Below are positions 60,134-64,000 of a stretch of DNA of 64,000 nt, piece after piece. The translations under genes were made by a program, and so were the position numbers. This stretch comes from Actinomycetes bacterium. GTDB lineage: Bacteria; Actinomycetota; Actinomycetes; Propionibacteriales; Nocardioidaceae. Position 1 is the stretch's first letter. Each line of letters opens with the position of its first letter. The DNA lies in NCBI GenBank assembly GCA_023460975.1, contig JAEWOG010000020.1, positions 1 to 64,000 of the forward strand, given 5' to 3'. A model generated the notes under the pieces. It saw nothing but the letters and a program-made list of their open reading frames with translations, was not told where the DNA came from and did no database searches.

Positions 60134-62223
60134 CCGGTCACCCCCGCCGCAGCAGGCAGGCTTGCTGCGGTCGACAGGGAGGGCGCGACGGCCGCGGCGC
60201 AGACCTTGAACTCCGGCATCCGGCTGCTGGGGTCCAGGGCGTCGTTGGTGAGCAGGTTGGCGCCGACCCAGTGGAAGGGGACGAACACCGTGTCCGCCCG
60301 GATCGAGTCGACGACCCGCGCCGGAGCGGTCATCGTCCCCCGCCGCGTGCTCAGGGTGACCGGGTAGCCGTCGTAGGCCCCGATCCGGTCGGCCAGCATC
60401 GGGTGCATCTCGACGAACGGGCCGTCATCGGTCAGGTCCCGGATTCGACGCGTCTGGGCGCCGGACTGGTACTGGGCGAGCACTCGCCCGGTCGTCAGGT
60501 GCAGGGGGTAGTCGGCGTCGGGGGTTTCGGCGGCACCCGTATGGTCGACGACGCGGGCGCGGGCCCGGCCGTTCGGGGTCGCGAAGGTGTCGGCGAACAG
60601 CCGCGGGGTGCCGGGGTGGTCGGCGCCCGCACAGGGCCAGAACACGCCGTGCTCGGCACGGATCCGCTCGTAGGTGATGCCGGAGTAGTCAGCCACACCG
60701 CCTGCGGAGGCTTGCCCCAGCTCGGCGAAGACGGCAGCGGGATTGGTCTCGAAGGCGATGGGCGAGGCGAGACGGGCAGCCAGATCGGCGATGACGTCGA
60801 GGTCGCTGCGCACACCGGGCGGCGGCGCCACTGCCTGCTGACGCAGGATGACGCGACCCTCCAGGTTGGTCATGGTGCCCGTCTCCTCGGCCCACTGGGT
60901 CACCGGCAGGACGACGTCGGCCATGGCGGCCGTCTCGCTGAGCACGATGTCGGCGACCACGAGCAGGTCCAGGCTGGCCAGTCGACTGCGTACGTGGGTC
61001 GCGTTGGGCGCCGAGACGACGATGTTGGAGGCGAACACGAGGAGTGCGGAGGGGCCGGTGGCCGTGCCCAGCGCATCGAGGAGTTCGTACGCGGAGCGTC
61101 CCTTGCCCGGCAGCGTGGCAGCCGGGATGCCCCAGACCGCGGCCACGTGGTCGCGAGCGGCGGGGTCGTCGATCATGCGATAGCCCGGCAGCTGGTCCGC
61201 CTTCTGGCCGTGCTCACGACCGCCCTGCCCGTTGCCTTGGCCCGTCAGGCAGCCGTACCCGGCGTGCTCCCGCCCGACCATCCCGAGCCCGAGAGCCACG
61301 TTGATCCACGCGAGCACCGTCGCGGTGCCCTGACTGTGCTGTTCGGCGCCGCGCGCGGTGAGCACCAGGACCTTGCGCGCTCCGGCGAGCAGGTCGGCCA
61401 GGGCGCGCAGTTCCTCGACGCTGACTCCGCTGACTCGTTCGACCCGCTCGGGCCACCACGCTGCGACTGAGTCACGTACGGCATCGAAGCCGGTGACGCG
61501 GTCCGCGAGGTAGGCCTCGTCCAGCGCCCCTGCCGCGTCGAGCAGGTGCAGCACTCCCAGAGCGACCGGGAGGTCGGTGCCCGGCACCGGCTGGATCAGG
61601 ACGTCCGCCCTCTCCGCGGTGGCGGTGCGTCGCGGGTCGATGACCACGACGTTCCCGCCGCGTTCACGCAGGCGGTCGAGGTGGCGGGCTGCCGGCGGCA
61701 TGGTTTCGGCCATGTTGGAGCCGACCAGCACGACGACGTCGGCCTGTTCGATGTCGGCCAGCGGGAACGGCAGTCCGCGGTCGATCCCGAAGACCTGGTT
61801 CGCGGCGGAGGCTGCCGAGCTCATGCACCACCGGCCGTTGTAGTCGATCTGGCTGGTGCCGAGCGCGACCCTGGCGAACTTGCCCAGGCTGTAGGCCTTC
61901 TCGTTGGTCAAGCCACCGCCGCCGAAGACGCCCACGGCGTCCGCGCCTCCCGCGCGTTGGGCCGTACGGATCCCGTCGACGACGCGGGCCAACGCCTCGT
62001 CCCACGTGGCGGCACGCAGTTCGCCGGTGGCGGTGTCCCGCGCGAGCGGCGTGGTGAGCCGCTCGCGGTGGCCCCGCAGCCCGGCCGCGTTCCAGCCCTT
62101 GCGGCACATGGCGCCCTCGTTGACGGGGAACTCCTCCCAGGCGGTGACGTTCAGGGTCCGGCCCGCCGTCTCCAGCCGCATGCCGCACTGCAGCGAGCAG
62201 TAGGGGCAGTGGGTCGTGGTCAT
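60130..62223 (-). CDS. nasA: Assimilatory nitrate reductase catalytic subunit (molybdopterin oxidoreductase)
   Basis: Reduces nitrate to nitrite with a bis-MGD molybdenum cofactor in the cytosol. The 697-residue protein starts MTTTHCPYCSLQCGM; with the later CRKGW cysteine these hold a [4Fe-4S] cluster. The Mo-ligand cysteine is in YNGRWCMSS. The central and C-terminal MGD-binding regions include GYGCLTGQGNGQGGREHG and the LTTGRVLAQYQSG part. No Tat signal is present, as expected for NasA. It is seven bases after narK and overlaps the electron-transfer gene. Confidence 0.94.
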   Translation of the reverse strand: MTTTHCPYCSLQCGMRLETAGRTLNVTAWEEFPVNEGAMCRKGWNAAGLRGHRERLTTPLARDTATGELRAATWDEALARVVDGIRTAQRAGGADAVGVFGGGGLTNEKAYSLGKFARVALGTSQIDYNGRWCMSSAASAANQVFGIDRGLPFPLADIEQADVVVLVGSNMAETMPPAARHLDRLRERGGNVVVIDPRRTATAERADVLIQPVPGTDLPVALGVLHLLDAAGALDEAYLADRVTGFDAVRDSVAAWWPERVERVSGVSVEELRALADLLAGARKVLVLTARGAEQHSQGTATVLAWINVALGLGMVGREHAGYGCLTGQGNGQGGREHGQKADQLPGYRMIDDPAARDHVAAVWGIPAATLPGKGRSAYELLDALGTATGPSALLVFASNIVVSAPNATHVRSRLASLDLLVVADIVLSETAAMADVVLPVTQWAEETGTMTNLEGRVILRQQAVAPPPGVRSDLDVIADLAARLASPIAFETNPAAVFAELGQASAGGVADYSGITYERIRAEHGVFWPCAGADHPGTPRLFADTFATPNGRARARVVDHTGAAETPDADYPLHLTTGRVLAQYQSGAQTRRIRDLTDDGPFVEMHPMLADRIGAYDGYPVTLSTRRGTMTAPARVVDSIRADTVFVPFHWVGANLLTNDALDPSSRMPEFKVCAAAVAPSLSTAASLPAAAGVTG

Positions 62224-62230
62224 CGCTGCC

Positions 62231-63742
62231 TCAGATCCGCGAGCCTGCGAGGCCCGGCATGGCGGCGGTGCGCGGGCGGCGCAGGTAGACGGCCCACGTG
62301 AGCGCGGCGCACACCACGTAGAAGCAGGTGAACACGATGAAGGCGCCGCGGGTGGCCTGCAGCGGGTCGGCGACCCAGGGCGCACTGAAGGCGAGCGGGA
62401 TCAGGAATCCGCCGACGGCACCCACCGCGCCGATGACGCCGATGGCAGCGGAAGCCTGCTTGGTGGCTGCGGTGATCGCCGCGGTGCGCTCGGGTGTCCC
62501 GGCGGCGGTGCTGCGCTCGGCCTCGGCCCGCCAGTACGCGGGGATCATCTTGTACGTCGAGCCGTTCCCGATCCCGGTGGCGGCGAACACCAGCAGGAAG
62601 AAGCCGAGGAAGAGGGGGAACCACTCCTTGTTCGCCAGCGCGATCGCTGGGTCGGCGGTGGGGTTGGGGGTGAGCTGGGCGAGCGTGGCGAGGACGGCCA
62701 GCGTCGAGACGATGATGCCGACGAACGCGGCCAGGGTGACCTTGGCGCCACCGAAGCGGTCGGCGAGCCAGCCGCCGAACGGTCGCGTGGCGGAGCCGAT
62801 CCCCGCGCCGAGGAAGGCGTAGTACGCGAAGTAGATGCCGGTGCCCAGCGGTGCCGGCTCGGGGACGAAGAAGTTGAGCTTGATGAGCAGCGGCATCGCC
62901 GCGGAGTAGCCGATGAACGAGCCGAACGTCCCGATGTAGAGGAAGGCCATGATCCAGGTGTGCGGCTTCTTGACCACCTGGAGCTGCTCGCGGGGCTTGG
63001 ACATCGCGGTGCCGAGGTTGTCCATGAAGAAGTACGCCCCCAGCGTCGCGACGACGGCGAGGCCGGCGTACACGTAGGCGGCCGTCTGGAGGTGGATGCC
63101 GTGCTCGCTGGCCTTGACGAGGCCGAAGATCCCGGCGCCTCCCACGATGACGGGGAGCAGGAGCTGGACCAGCGAGACGCCCAGGTTTCCCCCTGCCGCG
63201 TTCAGCCCGAGGGCCGCGCCCTTCTTGGAGTCGGGGTAGAAGAAGTTGATGTTGGCCATGGAGCTGGCGAAGTTGCCGCCGCCCACACCGGCGGTGGCCG
63301 CGATGACGCAGAAGACCCAGTAGGGGGTCGCGGGGTTCTGCACTGCCGCTGCGAAGAGCAGGGTCGGCACCAGCAGCAGCACCGCGCTGACGATCGTCCA
63401 GTTGCGGCCACCGAACTTGGGCACCGCGAAGGTGTACGGCAGGCGCAGCAGCGAGCCCACCAGGTTGGGCAGGGCCACGAGCAGGAAGAGCTGCTGAGGA
63501 GTGAACGAGAACCCCTGAGCGAGGAGGAAGGCCGAGCTGACGCTCCAGATCAGCCAGACCGAGAAGCCCAGGTGCTCGGCGAAGATCGACCATCCCAGGT
63601 TGCGGCGCGCCACACGCTGGCCGGTCGATGCCCAGAACTCGGGGTCCTCGGGTCGCCAGTCGTCGATCCACCGGCGCGTACGCCGGGGGTGCGGCTGGGC
63701 GGGGGCGGACGTGGTCGAGCCGGGCTCGGTGACGGTGGTCAT
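62231..63742 (-). CDS. narK: Nitrate/nitrite transporter (NarK/NasA-type MFS)
   Basis: Imports nitrate, and possibly exchanges nitrite. The 503-residue protein has about 12 hydrophobic segments, and both nitrate signature loops are visible: AGVGGGNFASSMANINFFYP in segment 5 and TGIGNGSTYKMIP in segment 11. A charged N-terminal tail of about 45 residues precedes segment 1. The ATG at 63742 is chosen because AGGAG lies six bases upstream. It heads the nitrate-assimilation operon, and an upstream region of about 190 bases holds the promoter. Confidence 0.94.
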   Translation of the reverse strand: MTTVTEPGSTTSAPAQPHPRRTRRWIDDWRPEDPEFWASTGQRVARRNLGWSIFAEHLGFSVWLIWSVSSAFLLAQGFSFTPQQLFLLVALPNLVGSLLRLPYTFAVPKFGGRNWTIVSAVLLLVPTLLFAAAVQNPATPYWVFCVIAATAGVGGGNFASSMANINFFYPDSKKGAALGLNAAGGNLGVSLVQLLLPVIVGGAGIFGLVKASEHGIHLQTAAYVYAGLAVVATLGAYFFMDNLGTAMSKPREQLQVVKKPHTWIMAFLYIGTFGSFIGYSAAMPLLIKLNFFVPEPAPLGTGIYFAYYAFLGAGIGSATRPFGGWLADRFGGAKVTLAAFVGIIVSTLAVLATLAQLTPNPTADPAIALANKEWFPLFLGFFLLVFAATGIGNGSTYKMIPAYWRAEAERSTAAGTPERTAAITAATKQASAAIGVIGAVGAVGGFLIPLAFSAPWVADPLQATRGAFIVFTCFYVVCAALTWAVYLRRPRTAAMPGLAGSRI

Positions 63743-63811
63743 CGGCAACTCCTGGGAAGTCGAGGTGACTCGATCCTCAGGAACGCAGGTTTCGCCCTAC
63801 CGACCCCGCAT

Positions 63812-63826
63812 GTTCCGAACTGTCAA
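63812..63826 (-). promoter_or_regulatory. narK promoter candidate: TTGACA followed by GTTC-C-GAAC palindrome
   Basis: On the minus strand TTGACA (63821-63826) is followed immediately by a GTTCGGAAC palindrome (63812-63820), about 70-85 bases upstream of the start. The best -10 is poorly spaced. It is a candidate site for a nitrogen or nitrate regulator; the match to GlnR boxes is weak. Confidence 0.4.
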
Positions 63827-63872
63827 CTTTTCCTCACACCCTCACAACTCACGCGTACCGGCGAAACGTGAG

Positions 63873-63915
63873 GGCGGGCAGCCCCCGCTCCGTGGAGCGC
63901 TCGGGACTGCCCGCC
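63873..63915 (-). terminator. Hairpin downstream of the partial oxidoreductase gene
   Basis: GGCGGGCAG and CTGCCCGCC (9-base perfect arms) enclose a nested GCTCC/GGAGC stem. It begins 15 bases after the stop of the gene entering from the right. Confidence 0.65.
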
Positions 63916-63930
63916 GTCGTGGGAGGTCGA

Positions 63931-64000
63931 TCAGAAGTCGGTGGCCACGATCCGCTCGATGTTGCGCTCAGCGAGCGCGGTGATGGTGACCAGCGGGTTG
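63931..64000 (-). CDS. 3' end of an unidentified minus-strand gene, GMC-oxidoreductase-like tail
   Basis: The last 22 codons of a gene entering from the right edge, ending LAERNIERIVATDF and TGA. The NPLVTITALAERN stretch resembles the C-terminal tail of GMC-family flavin oxidoreductases. The remainder is outside the window, so the call is tentative. Confidence 0.4.
   Translation of the reverse strand, partial: NPLVTITALAERNIERIVATDF

Noticed and set aside
63743..63900. A GlnR box upstream of narK
   Set aside because: The best candidate, TTGAC-N6-GAACA, matches the GTnAC-N6-GAAAC half-sites poorly and no second pair lies at the right distance.

Overview
The window is high-GC actinobacterial chromosome, almost certainly from the Nocardioidaceae or a close relative in the Propionibacteriales. 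Pointers are an HrdB/SigA-type sigma factor with a Lys/Ala/Pro-rich N-terminal extension, SepH, DUF3093, DUF3159, DUF3710, DUF4193, DUF4235, DUF5998, DUF6891 and DUF7455 proteins, a paralogous topoisomerase IV pair, an LprG/P55-like pair, GTG starts and leaderless starts. I see no prophage, insertion sequence, CRISPR array, rRNA or tRNA. It is a core-chromosome segment with two partial genes at the ends and about 57 complete protein genes.

Region 1 (1-9120): a nearly complete aconitase gene with an IdeR-type iron box and a second palindrome upstream. Next comes a cation-transport group: a Kef-type antiporter, an RNA (uracil-5) methyltransferase overlapping an APC permease that resembles the KimA/KUP-type K+ importers, and two divergent TrkA-type regulatory subunits. 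Region 2 (9121-14706) follows the order of the M. tuberculosis Rv2690c-Rv2703 neighbourhood: DUF3159, OB-fold protein, DUF3710, dut, DUF3093, DUF4193 and an inositol-phosphatase gene, with DUF4235 and ferrochelatase. Region 3 (14707-23545) holds an MFS carrier, a sugar-lactone oxidase, a TRIC-type channel, the FtsZ activator SepH, a MOSC protein, a sulfurtransferase, thymidine kinase, an alkaline-phosphatase-superfamily protein and DUF5998. It also has two intergenic repeat clusters.

Region 4 (23546-38724): a GNAT/acyl-CoA synthetase fusion, topoisomerase IV subunits ParC and ParE bracketing an LprG/P55-like pair and a carbonic anhydrase, a small zinc-knuckle protein behind a SigR-type promoter, a TetR regulator, a secreted SGNH lipase and sigA. 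Region 5 (38725-53230): HhH-GPD, ruvCAB under a LexA box, yebC and pdxT, then pdxS with a divergent MocR/PdxR regulator, and the pgsA, HIT and thrS group. pdxT and pdxS are separated by four other genes, and the patA and pimA genes usual beside pgsA are absent here.

Region 6 (53443-63742) is one tightly overlapping minus-strand operon for nitrate assimilation. NarK imports nitrate, NasA reduces it to nitrite, a flavoprotein passes electrons, and NirBD reduces nitrite to ammonium. A HemD-like protein fused to a DNA-binding domain and a CbiX-type chelatase plausibly supply or sense sirohaem. The operon ends in a GNAT gene followed by stacked hairpins in front of thrS. A theme across the window is a TAnnnT hexamer placed 6 bases before ATG/GTG at 12 genes, with related versions at seven more starts, which predicts leaderless transcripts.
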